DNA of 19,995 nucleotides from JAGOUU01 sp964609155 (GCA_964609155.1 CAZSRF010000038.1:1-19995); one strand, 5' to 3'; counted from the first letter of the stretch, positions 1-8,106 are shown. Notes: generated by a model from the sequence alone, not told the origin. Translations and numbers: made by a program.

Positions 1-53
1 GCCACTTCCCCTGAAGGGGAAGAAAACAAACTCACTATGGCTGAAGGGTTACT
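1..53. repeat. left copy of 53-bp inverted terminal repeat
   Basis: Bases 1-53 are the exact reverse complement of 19941-19993, so the two ends of the window carry one sequence pointing outward in opposite senses. The copy includes a perfect hairpin at 5-22 (CTTCCCC, loop TGAA, GGGGAAG). Identity stops at base 53, at the junction of loop and second arm of the next hairpin. Housekeeping genes lie between the copies, so a dispersed repeat that broke the assembly at both ends is more likely than the ends of one mobile element. That origin is inference; the identity is seen directly. Confidence 0.85.
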
Positions 54-63
54 CAGCCATAGT
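34..63 (-). terminator. probable intrinsic terminator of the repeat-protein gene
   Basis: A perfect 11-bp stem (ACTATGGCTGA and TCAGCCATAGT) encloses an 8-nt loop. Read on the minus strand, it lies about 84 bases past the stop codon of the repeat-protein gene and is followed by a T-rich stretch (GAGTTTGTTTTCTT). That is the layout of a factor-independent terminator. The 3' arm and the T-tract belong to the 53-bp repeat also found at the right end, where the matching 5' arm is missing. Confidence 0.6.
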
Positions 64-146
64 ATCCTTACTGATCACCGCTGAATGCTTACACTACAAC
101 AGCATAGCGAACGAATTGTATACACTGTTTATATCACTCACCCTAT

Positions 147-2175
147 TTAAGGCTTAGACCTGTCGCGAGTCCCGGGAGCAATGGTAGGCTCAGAAGGCAG
201 TAAACCATCTCTCAAAGCGGCCCTCATCCATTTCTGGTAACCTTCGGACTCGGATATTTGCTTTTGAAATCTATCCAGTTCATCCAGCTCAACGCAAGAT
301 ACGCCTGCTAATAATAATTCCTGAAATCGAGCATCATCTTTACGGTTATTGTAAATACTACCAAACTCATCAATCATTCTAGTTTCAACAGCATCTTTTA
401 TGTTAGGCCAAATCACGTCTATACCTTCTGCTCTAATTTTTGCTATTAAATCAGTAAAAGCTTGAAGTGCTTCTGGGGTCCTTGGACTGGACATGCTCTC
501 TAGATATTTGTATACCTCTTCTTTAACTACTATATTTAGTTTTTTTGCAGCCTGCCCAGATGTTATAACTAGCTGCTCAGCATCCGGATGTATCCCCACT
601 AGTTTTTCAATAATTTTATTAAATGAGCCGCCAGTACATGCGGGCCTATCTGGCCCATATTCGTTTTGTATTTCTTCTAACCCTTGCGCAAACTGTACAA
701 GACCATCATCTAGGGTACCTGTGCGCGTGCCATCATCATGTAGCGCCTTCCAAGCTAAAGCCAAAAGTTGGTGCATAGAAACACAAGAACCTGGGTCTTC
801 AAATGCAAAGCTTACAGCTGTTAATCGTGCAACGCTGTTTTTGACTGCCTGCCGGTCCTCGGGCAAGCCTCTTGCCCAGATTCTAATTGCTTCCAGTGTA
901 GCCTCAAGGTTTGGGCCTTGTATACTATCATCGTACCGTGTCATTAAACGAGTTGCAGAGTCTGAAGAGCTTTTATGAACACTTGCCAGGTGGGTACTTT
1001 GCCTATCGCCGATAGGTAAAACAGCGGCTGCTTCTGCAGGCCGAAAAGCTCGTCTTATAATCTCTCGGGCATGGTTTAATGCATTGGCACCTTGGCGAAT
1101 TAAGGCGTCAAAGTTATCTTGGTTAACCAAAGCCCTATCTGTGCCCCCCAATTCCTGTAAAGCACGATACAGCCCTTCTGCATTAGGACCAGCAGCAATT
1201 AAGGCCTGACGATTCCCTGGTGTTATAAGTGCAGGGTTTGCTCTGTACATATCTACAAGAGCATATCCTACAGCCATGGCATTTGCACCAGCAGCAATTA
1301 AGGCATTAAAGTTATCTTGCGTTATAAGCATAGGGTCTGCTTCGTACATTGTATCAAGAAGATATCGTAGACCATGAACGTAGACATCAGAAGCAATTAA
1401 AGCCCGGCAATTCTCTGGTGTTAGAAGTTTAGGNNNNNNNNNNGGTTGCTCTACCCAGGGCAGCAAGAACATATCCCATCATAAAGGTATTTTCGCCAGC
1501 AGTAATTAATACGTTAAAACTCTCTTGGTTAGCTATGGCGATATCTATTTCTCCTAACATCTTTAAAGCTCCTGACACATTCCATCGATTGACGGCAGCA
1601 GCAATTAAAGCCTGACAATTTTCTGGTGTTATAAGCGCAGGGTTTGCTTCGTGCATTAATGCAAGAGCAGCTCCTACAGCCTGGGTATTTGCACCAGCAT
1701 CAATTAAAGCCTGACGATTCTCTGGTGTTATAAGCGCAGGGGCTGCTCTGTGCATATCTGCAAGAGCACGTCCTACTCCCTGGGCATTTTTGCCGGCGGC
1801 AATTAAAGCCTGACGATTCTCTGGTGTTATAAGTGCAGGGTCTTCTCTGTGCATTTCCGCAAGAGCATATGCTACACCCTGAGCATTTCCCCCGGCAGCA
1901 ATTAAGGCATCAAAATTCCCTTGTGTTATAAGCGCGGGGTCTGTTCTGTGCATTTCTGCAAGAGCAGCTCCTACTCCCAAGGCATTTTCGCCGGCGGCAA
2001 TTAATACATCAAGATTATCTTGCGTTATAAGCGCAGGGTCTGCTCCGTGCATTCCTGCAAGAGCACGTCCTACTCCCGAGGCATTTTTGCCGGCGGCAAT
2101 TAAAGCCCTGCGGTTTTCTTCTGTATTGATTTCTGCCGGCAGCATTCTGCCAGCTTTTTCGTCTGTTAATGACAT
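147..2175 (-). CDS. large tandem 33-residue repeat protein, possible effector (contains scaffold gap)
   Basis: I read this as one gene broken only by ten Ns at 1434-1443. The upstream part gives 244 residues ending ...LGRAT and the downstream part 428 residues beginning PKLLTPEN. Both halves end on codon boundaries, so removing the Ns gives about 672 residues in one frame. Residues 18-347 are ten 33-residue units of type TPENxxALIAAGxNAxxVGxALxxMHxxxPALI, with a partial eleventh to about 375. Each unit probably folds as two helices. The rest is a non-repetitive, mostly helical region with a short CTGGSFNKIIEKL stretch. I see no signal peptide or membrane segment. The gene is richer in GC than its neighbours (28 of 60 at 1981-2040, against 14 of 60 at 12061-12120), which suggests transfer or recent repeat expansion. 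An intracellular lifestyle would make a secreted effector plausible, but no sequence feature proves it. The start ATG has only a weak AGG upstream. Function is not recognised. Confidence 0.75.
1041..2124 (-). repeat. in-gene 99-bp tandem repeat, ten full units plus a partial one
   Basis: The coding repeat has a period of 33 codons (99 bp). DNA identity is high between some neighbours: the stretch starting at 1702 recurs almost unchanged at 1801. Units alternate loosely between a TPENRQ start and a TQxNFD start. The residue after AAG varies most (K, E, G, K, A across units 1-5), as do the positions after NA. Units 6, 7, 8 and 11 are more diverged. Near-identical units fit expansion by recombination and explain why short-read assembly failed inside the array. 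Confidence 0.85.
1434..1443. other. assembly gap (10 N) inside the repeat array
   Basis: Ten Ns fall in repeat unit 7, between LGRAT and PKLL. With ten bases the frame breaks, but with zero (or any multiple of 99) both the reading frame and the 33-residue register are restored. The run is therefore a placeholder of arbitrary size, not a measured length. Confidence 0.9.
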
Positions 2176-2211
2176 AAGGGTGTACCTAATAAATAATTAT
2201 TCAGTTTGATA

Positions 2212-2220
2212 AGTATAGCA
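2212..2220 (-). promoter_or_regulatory. extended -10 promoter candidate for the repeat-protein gene
   Basis: On the minus strand the sequence reads TGCTATACT, an extended -10 (TGn plus TATACT) about 37 bases upstream of the start codon at 2175. No good -35 is seen at the usual distance, which is common for extended -10 promoters. A GTCTAGAC palindrome lies just upstream at 2231-2238. Confidence 0.4.
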
Positions 2221-2242
2221 TGGTCGCAATGTCTAGACACCT

Positions 2243-2326
2243 TCAAAAGTTAGCTCAAAAGCTAACTATATGCAAGCTAAATAGGTATATTCAAAAGTTA
2301 GCTATGTGCAAGCTAAATAGGTATAT
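2243..2326. repeat. 36-bp tandem repeat, 2.3 copies
   Basis: Units at 2255-2290 and 2291-2326 differ at three of 36 positions; the first 12 bases of a unit also occur at 2243-2254. Each full unit runs from TCAAAAG to AGGTATAT. The partial unit and the start of the next form a small inverted repeat (AGTTAGC at 2248-2254, GCTAACT at 2261-2267). The array lies upstream of the repeat-protein gene and could be regulatory or a plain minisatellite. Confidence 0.8.
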
Positions 2327-2508
2327 TTCTAGTGGCTAATTTCCTGATTTAGTCAAAAAAAACAACAAGTTAAAGATTCTCATACGCTACAATTTACCTT
2401 CAAAGTCAGGTTAACTGAGGCAACAACTAACATAAGCTATAGTTCTGAAGATTATATCTAATTAAATTCAACACGAGTTAATACACTGGCAGGACTTACG
2501 CAAAAAAC

Positions 2509-2587
2509 TTGTCATACCGGCCAAAGAGCCGGTATCTTGCAAAACAAATCTCGGTCCTGCGCACTTAGCGCTTGACTGAGATGACAA
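2509..2587 (-). terminator. palindromic element acting as probable terminator of sppA
   Basis: The outer arms TTGTCAT (2509-2515) and ATGACAA (2581-2587) enclose two hairpins. The first has an 8-bp stem, ATACCGGC at 2514-2521 with GCCGGTAT at 2528-2535. The second is imperfect, ATCTCGGTC at 2548-2556 with GACTGAGAT at 2574-2582. On the minus strand the 8-bp hairpin lies downstream of the sppA stop and is followed after GACAAG by six Ts (2502-2507), as in an intrinsic terminator. The nested, relatively GC-rich structure in an AT-rich genome looks like a dispersed palindromic element; its copy number cannot be judged from this window. Confidence 0.6.
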
Positions 2588-2618
2588 AATAAATCTCTTA
2601 AATTGACAGCATTGACGT

Positions 2619-3593
2619 TCAGGGCATTCCAATCTCAGGCAGCCTATGTAATAAATTCTGCTTAAAGTTAATACCTGACGCTTTAACCCCAGACATATTT
2701 TCTGATACAATATCCGAAAAAGTTTGCTTTTTAGTATAATTAATAATATTTTCAGCTTGGATTAACTCTTTAGCAACTTGTGATTTTGTTTTAAAGCCAT
2801 CAATTAAACCAAGTTTCAAAGATTGCTCTCCAGTCCAAAATAATCCACTAAAAATTAAAGGATCATCTTTTAATTTATTTTTACGACCCGCTTTAACTTT
2901 ATTGATAAATATTTTGTGTATAGAATCAATATGCTCTTGTACAATAGCTCTTGCTTCTTGAGTTTCAGGGATAAATGGATCTAAAAAAGCCTTGTATTTC
3001 CCTGCTGTGTATAATCTACGGTCTACACCCAGTTTCTTAATTAAATCAACAAAACCAAACTGACTAGCAATCACCCCTATGGAACCAACCGTGCTTAATT
3101 CATTAGCATAGATTTGCTCAGAGGCTGATGCTATATAATAACAGCCTGATGCGCAGACATCAGAAATAACTGAATAAACTTTACGACCATCTTTATCTTC
3201 TGCTTGTAATCTTTTAATCTCACTGTATATCAGATCTGACTGAACTGGAGAACCTCCTGGACTATGTAACGCTAAAATAACGCCTTTTACATTTTTTTCT
3301 TCAAATGCTTTTTGCAAAGAACTTATAACATTATCAGCGCTACCATAAAATGCACCCTGATCAATATCACCCATAATCTCAATTAACGCTGTGTGCGGCT
3401 TGGATACATCATGCTTCGCGTAATCAAGATGATTAGAAGTCTGCGCTAAACCGTAAAACATAAACACTACTATAAATAATAATACTATTCGACTCAAAGC
3501 CTTCCAACGTCGTGTACGTTTTTGTTCTTTTAAAGACTCTGTTAATACATTAGTAAGCGCTTCAGAAGTCCAATTAGAGTTATTTTCTGTCAT
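2619..3593 (-). CDS. sppA: S49-family membrane serine peptidase (signal peptide peptidase, SppA/SohB type)
   Basis: This 324-residue protein is the short form of the S49 family, which cleaves leftover signal peptides and other membrane-associated peptides at the outer face of the inner membrane. Residues about 36-50 form one N-terminal membrane anchor. The core shows LHSPGGS at 109-115, the nucleophile region DVCASGCYYIAS with Ser149, and GKYKAFLDPF with Lys201 as the likely base of the Ser/Lys dyad. The length fits single-domain SppA/SohB rather than the doubled E. coli SppA. It lies 60 bases downstream of rluC on the same strand. The order rne / rluC / (HAD gene) / S49 peptidase is known from Pseudomonas; here the HAD gene is absent. 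The start has no clear Shine-Dalgarno, but no other early Met exists before residue 45. Confidence 0.88.
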   Translation of the reverse strand: MTENNSNWTSEALTNVLTESLKEQKRTRRWKALSRIVLLFIVVFMFYGLAQTSNHLDYAKHDVSKPHTALIEIMGDIDQGAFYGSADNVISSLQKAFEEKNVKGVILALHSPGGSPVQSDLIYSEIKRLQAEDKDGRKVYSVISDVCASGCYYIASASEQIYANELSTVGSIGVIASQFGFVDLIKKLGVDRRLYTAGKYKAFLDPFIPETQEARAIVQEHIDSIHKIFINKVKAGRKNKLKDDPLIFSGLFWTGEQSLKLGLIDGFKTKSQVAKELIQAENIINYTKKQTFSDIVSENMSGVKASGINFKQNLLHRLPEIGMP

Positions 3594-3653
3594 ATTAATA
3601 ATTTTTAAATAAAATAATGGCCAATGATACCATGATAATCTGCTGACGAGAAT

Positions 3654-4613
3654 CTAGACATAGTCAAAATATTTTAAAACATCTTCCAAATCTTTCTCTA
3701 AAGGTGCTGTTACAGATATAACTGAAGATCTTCCCCAACTGAATTCTAAACTATACGCATGTAAAAAAATTCTTTTTAGATTAGCGTTATTTCGTACATC
3801 TTTATTGATTTCTTTATCACCATATTTACCGTCTCCAATAATGGGTCTGCCTTCATAAGCACAGTGCACTCGCAACTGATGGGTCCTGCCTGTCACAGCC
3901 TGTAGTTGTAATAATGAAGTATTATTTTTTATTGCTTTTACTTCAACTCTTGTTGTAGCAGCTTTACCTAAATCTTTATCTACTACAACCATTCTCTCAC
4001 CACCTTGCATCACTGATTTTCTCAGCGGATGTTCAATCACCCTCTTAGAATTTGACCACGCCCCTTTTACCAAGGCTAAGTAATTTTTAGTTATTTCTCT
4101 TTCCTGCATCTTTAAGTGTAGATCTTGTAGGGCAAGGCGATTTTTAGCAATAATTAAACATCCTGAAGTGTCCCTGTCTAGTCTATGAACTAACTCTAAA
4201 TAAGTTTTATCTCCATACATTTTTCGTAAAATATCAACAATACCAAATTTTACATTAGTACCACCATGAACGGCTAAACCTGATGGTTTATTCAAAACTA
4301 AAAAATCGTTATTTTCAAAAATTATTCTTTTTTTTAGATTATTAACAAGGTTACTTGATATAATTTTATTGGTGGCAGTTTTTTCAACTACTTTTTGTTC
4401 AGTTGTTTTAATATCCTCTATTTTGGGAATTCGAATCTGATCATCTAAAGCTAATTTATATTCAGGCTTAATTCTTTTATTATTGACTCTGACAGCTCCC
4501 TTTCTAATTAAGCGATAGATAAGACTTTTAGGGGCATTTTTAAGTTCTCTGAATAAAAAATTATCTAATCTTTGGTTGATATAATTAGCGCTGACAGTTA
4601 TTATGTTAGTCAT
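3654..4613 (-). CDS. rluC: 23S rRNA pseudouridine synthase RluC
   Basis: This 319-residue protein belongs to the RluA/RluC family, which isomerises uridines to pseudouridine; E. coli RluC acts on 23S positions 955, 2504 and 2580. Residues about 12-63 form an S4 RNA-binding domain (QRLDNFLFREL, then LIRKGAVRVNNKRIKP). The catalytic motif HRLDRDTSG is at 143-151, with Asp146 as the expected catalytic residue. TGRTHQLRVH and the IIGDGKYGD stretch follow, as usual in RluC/RluD. A GAGAT sequence lies about eight bases before the ATG. It is divergent from rne, an arrangement conserved in enterics and pseudomonads, and this supports RluC over RluD. Orientation and spacing suggest co-transcription with sppA. 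Confidence 0.92.
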   Translation of the reverse strand: MTNIITVSANYINQRLDNFLFRELKNAPKSLIYRLIRKGAVRVNNKRIKPEYKLALDDQIRIPKIEDIKTTEQKVVEKTATNKIISSNLVNNLKKRIIFENNDFLVLNKPSGLAVHGGTNVKFGIVDILRKMYGDKTYLELVHRLDRDTSGCLIIAKNRLALQDLHLKMQEREITKNYLALVKGAWSNSKRVIEHPLRKSVMQGGERMVVVDKDLGKAATTRVEVKAIKNNTSLLQLQAVTGRTHQLRVHCAYEGRPIIGDGKYGDKEINKDVRNNANLKRIFLHAYSLEFSWGRSSVISVTAPLEKDLEDVLKYFDYV

Positions 4614-5140
4614 AAAACATCTCTTGTATGGCTAGTTGAACTATGGATATTGATAGTGTGAATAATTACTGTTATATTGTATACGATAAGCTTAAATTTA
4701 GATAGCTCTTGAATAACGTCAAAAGTGTATCATAAACATTACTTTGAGCTTCCAATTATTATATTTATACACAGAATTTTGAAATTAATTTTAAATAATA
4801 GTAGAAAACGTTTTTAAACTTTATTAACTTAGTTGACAAATAGATATTATAGTTTTAGCCAAGCTACCAAAAATTGCACAGGCTTAAAATTGAACTTAAT
4901 ATTTAAACTTAAAATTTAGACCTTAATATTTAGACTTGTTGCCCCAATGGGCAGATATAACGGAGTCATATAAAATAAATGCTCATTAAAGATCTCATAG
5001 CACTTTTTATAAAACTGAAGTTTAAGGCTAAACTTAACCCCATGACTAGACTATAAAATCTACTCATGTAAAATTTGCGCCACTAAAATTAGAGCTTGAA
5101 ACTGTTTTCTTACAAACACATAATTTGTAAAGAGAACAAA
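4614..5140. other. divergent rluC/rne spacer, probable rne leader
   Basis: This 527-base AT-rich spacer has no gene. A perfect TTGACA is at 4833-4838, but only a poor -10 follows. Near-identical 16-bp direct repeats (CTTAATATTTAAACTT at 4895-4910, and a G variant at 4922-4937) are 27 bases apart. Small hairpins are TGCCC/GGGCA (4940-4953) and AAGTTTA/TAAACTT (5018-5035). In E. coli the long rne 5' leader folds into hairpins through which RNase E controls its own mRNA. The length and hairpins here fit that role, but homology is inferred from position only. TTGACG on the minus strand at about 4732 could be part of an rluC promoter. Confidence 0.45.
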
Positions 5141-7519
5141 ATGAATCAACTCACTAAAAGAATGCTTATCAATGCCACTTATGCAGAAGAAATAAGAGTG
5201 GCCACCATATCTGGAAATCGTCTTGACGATATAGATATTGAACACCCTAATCGTGAACAAAAAAAATCTAATATTTACTTGGGTACTATAAGCCGTATCG
5301 AACCAAGTTTAGAAGCCGTTTTTGTCAATTATGGTTCCAATAAACACGGTTTTTTGCCACTTAAAGAAATTGAAAAAAGCTATTTTCTTAAACAAACTAC
5401 TAACCCTAAAACCGATATAAAAAAGATCCTAAAAGAAGGGCAAGAGCTATTAATTCAAGTTGAAAAAGAAGAACGCGGTAATAAAGGTGCTGCTTTAACT
5501 ACATATATAAGCCTTGCTGGCTGCTATCTAGTATTAATGGCTAATAATCCAAAAGCCGGAGGTATCTCACGTCGTATTGAAGGTGATGAGCGCAATGATT
5601 TACGCGAAGTACTGAATTCTCTAGTCATCCCTGAAGACATGGGAGTTATTATCAGAACAGCTGGGTTAGGAAAAAAAGTTGCCGATCTACAATGGGACTT
5701 AGATGTTTTACTTCAACATTGGGCAGCTATAAAAAAAGCTGCTGGAACTTTAACAGCACCATGCTTACTACATCAAGAAAGCAACGTAATAATCCGAGCG
5801 ATAAGAGATAATCTACGACCTAACATTAAAGAAATTCTCATTGATGATGAAGAACTCTATATCCAAGCCAAACAATATATTGAAATATTACGTTCTGATA
5901 GTAAAAACGTTGTAAAATTATACAAAAACGATGTTCCTTTATTTACACGCTTTCAGATTGAGAGCCAAATTGAAGAGGCTTACCAACATGAAATTAGACT
6001 ACCTTCTGGTGGCTCTTTAGTTTTTGATCGTACAGAAGCTCTAACAGCGGTAGATATCAACTCTGCTCAATCTACCAAAGGTCAAGATATAGAGAATACA
6101 GCTTTTCATACTAATCTAGAAGCTGCTGATGAAATAGCTCGACAATTAAGACTAAGAGACGTCGGAGGCCTTGTTGTTATCGATTTCATTGATATGGAAA
6201 ATATTAAGCATCAACGTGAAGTTGAAAATCGCTTAAGAACCGCATTAGAAAACGATCGTGCACGAGTACAAACCGGTAGGATATCTCGCTTTGGTATACT
6301 TGAAATGTCAAGACAGCGTTTAAAAGCATCACTGGGAGAAAACTCTCAAGTTATTTGCTCTAAATGCTCTGGGAAAGGTTCCGTAAGAACAATCGAATCA
6401 TTGTCTTTAGCTTTACTAAGACTCATTGAAGAAGAATCGCTAAAGCAAAATACTAAAGAAGTACAAGCACAACTTCCTATAGAATTATGCACATTCTTAA
6501 CTAATGAAAAAAGAAATAATATATTAGAAATTGAAAAACGCTCTAATACAAGAATAGTTTTGATCCCAAATCAATACTATATATTCCCTCATTATCAAAT
6601 AAATAGAATTAAAAGTTGCTCTCCGGAATCCAATACCGAAAAAAGCTATCAAATGCTTAGTATCCCAGAAGATAGTTATAATATTAATTCTGATCAATCT
6701 AAGCAAAGAAATAAAAACGAAACAGCAGCCGTCAAACAGATAAGCATGCCTAGCTATGACAATAAACCAAGCATTTTGAAAAGATTATGGTCATCCTTAT
6801 TTACTAACGGCGAAGAAAATCTTAGTATCTCTAACACGAATGTTGCCACTAATGTAACTATACAAAGCGATTACAGGGTTGAAAAATCATCATCTCAAGA
6901 TAAAAACTTTAAGAAACAACCTCGTGGTAGTAAAGACAACAGAGGTAACCAAAATAATGGAAGCCGTACACAGCGCTTTAAAGAACTAGATAAAGATAAA
7001 ACAACCAGTATTAACAAACGTCAACATATTGCATCTAATGACTCATTTGTGAATAATGATATCCAAGACATTGTTCATTTAGACAGCAATGATTCAAGAG
7101 ATCCAAAAGATCGAAAATTAGAAGCTCATGATAATAAAGTTCATAATAAATCTCGCAATAGATCTAGACGAAGAAATAGAAATCGTCATCTTGAAAATCA
7201 AAACAATAATGAGCTAGATCTTAAACAAAAAAATACACCTGGGAATATATCTGAGGTTGAAAGCACAGATAAATTACCAAGCCCTACCAAAGCACATCAC
7301 CGAGAATTAGATGTAATTCAATCAATTACTATTGCTCCTGCTGAAAAGAAAGAGCTCATTATAAAAAAAGCAACAGATAGAATAAGGATTACCCCTGCAA
7401 CTAATATGTCAAAAAGAAGCTTCCATCCTAAGAAAAAACTTCCTTTTGCTATAGAAAAATATTCAGAAAAAAAACTTCAGCATACTGATTCTTCAGATGC
7501 TCATGACGGTAACACATGA
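5141..7519 (+). CDS. rne: ribonuclease E
   Basis: RNase E is the main endonuclease for mRNA decay and rRNA/tRNA processing. I start it at 5141 because AGAGAAC precedes this ATG and the protein then begins MNQLTKRMLINAT, two residues longer than E. coli. The catalytic half is complete: S1 domain about 40-120, DNase I-like region with catalytic Asp305 (TAVDINS) and Asp348 (VIDFIDM), and the Zn-link CSKCSGKG with Cys406 and Cys409. All are shifted by two from E. coli D303, D346, C404 and C407. The 792-residue length is shorter than E. coli's 1061. Residues about 541-556 (KPSILKRLWSSLF) form a basic amphipathic segment at the place of the E. coli membrane-targeting helix. An Arg-rich patch follows at 669-682 and the rest of the tail looks disordered. 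It is divergent from rluC and overlaps the Nudix gene by ATGA. Confidence 0.95.
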   Translation: MNQLTKRMLINATYAEEIRVATISGNRLDDIDIEHPNREQKKSNIYLGTISRIEPSLEAVFVNYGSNKHGFLPLKEIEKSYFLKQTTNPKTDIKKILKEGQELLIQVEKEERGNKGAALTTYISLAGCYLVLMANNPKAGGISRRIEGDERNDLREVLNSLVIPEDMGVIIRTAGLGKKVADLQWDLDVLLQHWAAIKKAAGTLTAPCLLHQESNVIIRAIRDNLRPNIKEILIDDEELYIQAKQYIEILRSDSKNVVKLYKNDVPLFTRFQIESQIEEAYQHEIRLPSGGSLVFDRTEALTAVDINSAQSTKGQDIENTAFHTNLEAADEIARQLRLRDVGGLVVIDFIDMENIKHQREVENRLRTALENDRARVQTGRISRFGILEMSRQRLKASLGENSQVICSKCSGKGSVRTIESLSLALLRLIEEESLKQNTKEVQAQLPIELCTFLTNEKRNNILEIEKRSNTRIVLIPNQYYIFPHYQINRIKSCSPESNTEKSYQMLSIPEDSYNINSDQSKQRNKNETAAVKQISMPSYDNKPSILKRLWSSLFTNGEENLSISNTNVATNVTIQSDYRVEKSSSQDKNFKKQPRGSKDNRGNQNNGSRTQRFKELDKDKTTSINKRQHIASNDSFVNNDIQDIVHLDSNDSRDPKDRKLEAHDNKVHNKSRNRSRRRNRNRHLENQNNNELDLKQKNTPGNISEVESTDKLPSPTKAHHRELDVIQSITIAPAEKKELIIKKATDRIRITPATNMSKRSFHPKKKLPFAIEKYSEKKLQHTDSSDAHDGNT

Positions 7520-8106
7520 AATATAAATACAATATTTTAGAAAAAAAAAATCTTTATTCTGGTTTTCACGAATTATTAGAATATAGATTTAATTTTACTA
7601 AATTTGATGGTTCAATAAGCCCTGATATTTCAAGAGAATTATTTAAACGTAAACCTTGTGTTGGTCTACTACCGTATGATCCCATCAGAGATGAGATCAT
7701 ATTAGTAGAACAAATAAGATTAGGTCCTTTGGTAAATAATGATGCCCCTTGGATTTTAGAAATTGTTGCTGGAATTGTTGAGGATTATGAAGATAAGGAT
7801 TCAACTGTCATACGAGAATCTTTGGAAGAAGCAAACTGTCAAATCAAAAAATTAATTCCCATTTTTGAATACTACATGACCCCTGGTTACTGTAATGAAA
7901 CGATTAAATTGTATTGTGGAATCACAGATACTTCGCAACACCAAACTGGCGATCTAGCAGGACTAACAGAAGAAGCTGAAGATATCAAAATACATATTTT
8001 AAAGTCTAAAGAAGCTTTTAAAATGCTCGATGATGGTATGATCATCAACGCCTCAACCATTGTGGCACTGCAATGGCTAAGACTCAATCTTAATAATTTA
8101 AAATAA
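7516..8106 (+). CDS. nudF: Nudix hydrolase, probable ADP-ribose pyrophosphatase
   Basis: This 196-residue protein resembles NudF, which splits ADP-ribose to AMP and ribose 5-phosphate. The Nudix box is at 86-108: G86, then E92, R100, E101, E104 and E105 in the right spacing. The usual Gly after EEA is Asn (EEAN). A Pro-Gly (TPGYCNE, Pro123) lies about 15 residues past the box, the mark of ADP-ribose pyrophosphatases within the superfamily. Region 47-68 (KPCVGLLPYD...ILVEQIR) also matches that group. The start overlaps the rne stop as ATGA, so translation is probably coupled to rne. NudF specificity is inferred from family patterns; another nucleoside-diphosphate substrate is possible. Confidence 0.82.
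   Translation: MKYKYNILEKKNLYSGFHELLEYRFNFTKFDGSISPDISRELFKRKPCVGLLPYDPIRDEIILVEQIRLGPLVNNDAPWILEIVAGIVEDYEDKDSTVIRESLEEANCQIKKLIPIFEYYMTPGYCNETIKLYCGITDTSQHQTGDLAGLTEEAEDIKIHILKSKEAFKMLDDGMIINASTIVALQWLRLNLNNLK

Larger units (their letters stand above)
2176..2618. other. gene-free spacer between sppA and the repeat-protein gene
   Basis: No convincing gene lies here. The stretch holds the extended -10 candidate, a 36-bp tandem repeat (2243-2326) and a palindromic element (2509-2587), listed separately. Bases 2327-2508 show nothing I can name. Minus-strand open frames here have no ribosome binding site and partly overlap the end of sppA. Confidence 0.6.

Noticed and set aside
493..978. Plus-strand open frame of 161 codons
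   Set aside because: It lies opposite the coding strand of the repeat-protein gene, has no ribosome binding site and no recognisable domain.
1429..1472. Two separate genes or a frameshift at the N gap
   Set aside because: Deleting the Ns joins frame and repeat register exactly, so the break is an assembly artefact.
2243..2326. CRISPR-like array of 36-bp repeats
   Set aside because: The unit length suits a CRISPR repeat, but the units are contiguous with no spacers, and no cas gene is present.
2468..2710. Minus-strand open frame of 80 codons covering the palindromic element
   Set aside because: It overlaps the end of sppA in another frame and runs through repeat hairpins; no initiation signal.
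4833..4861. Strong sigma-70 promoter for rne at TTGACA
   Set aside because: The -35 is perfect but no acceptable -10 lies at 15-19 bp, so I do not call it as a promoter.
5096..5140. Upstream ATG for rne at 5096
   Set aside because: The 15 extra codons have no match to RNase E, while the ATG at 5141 has a ribosome binding site and matches the family start.
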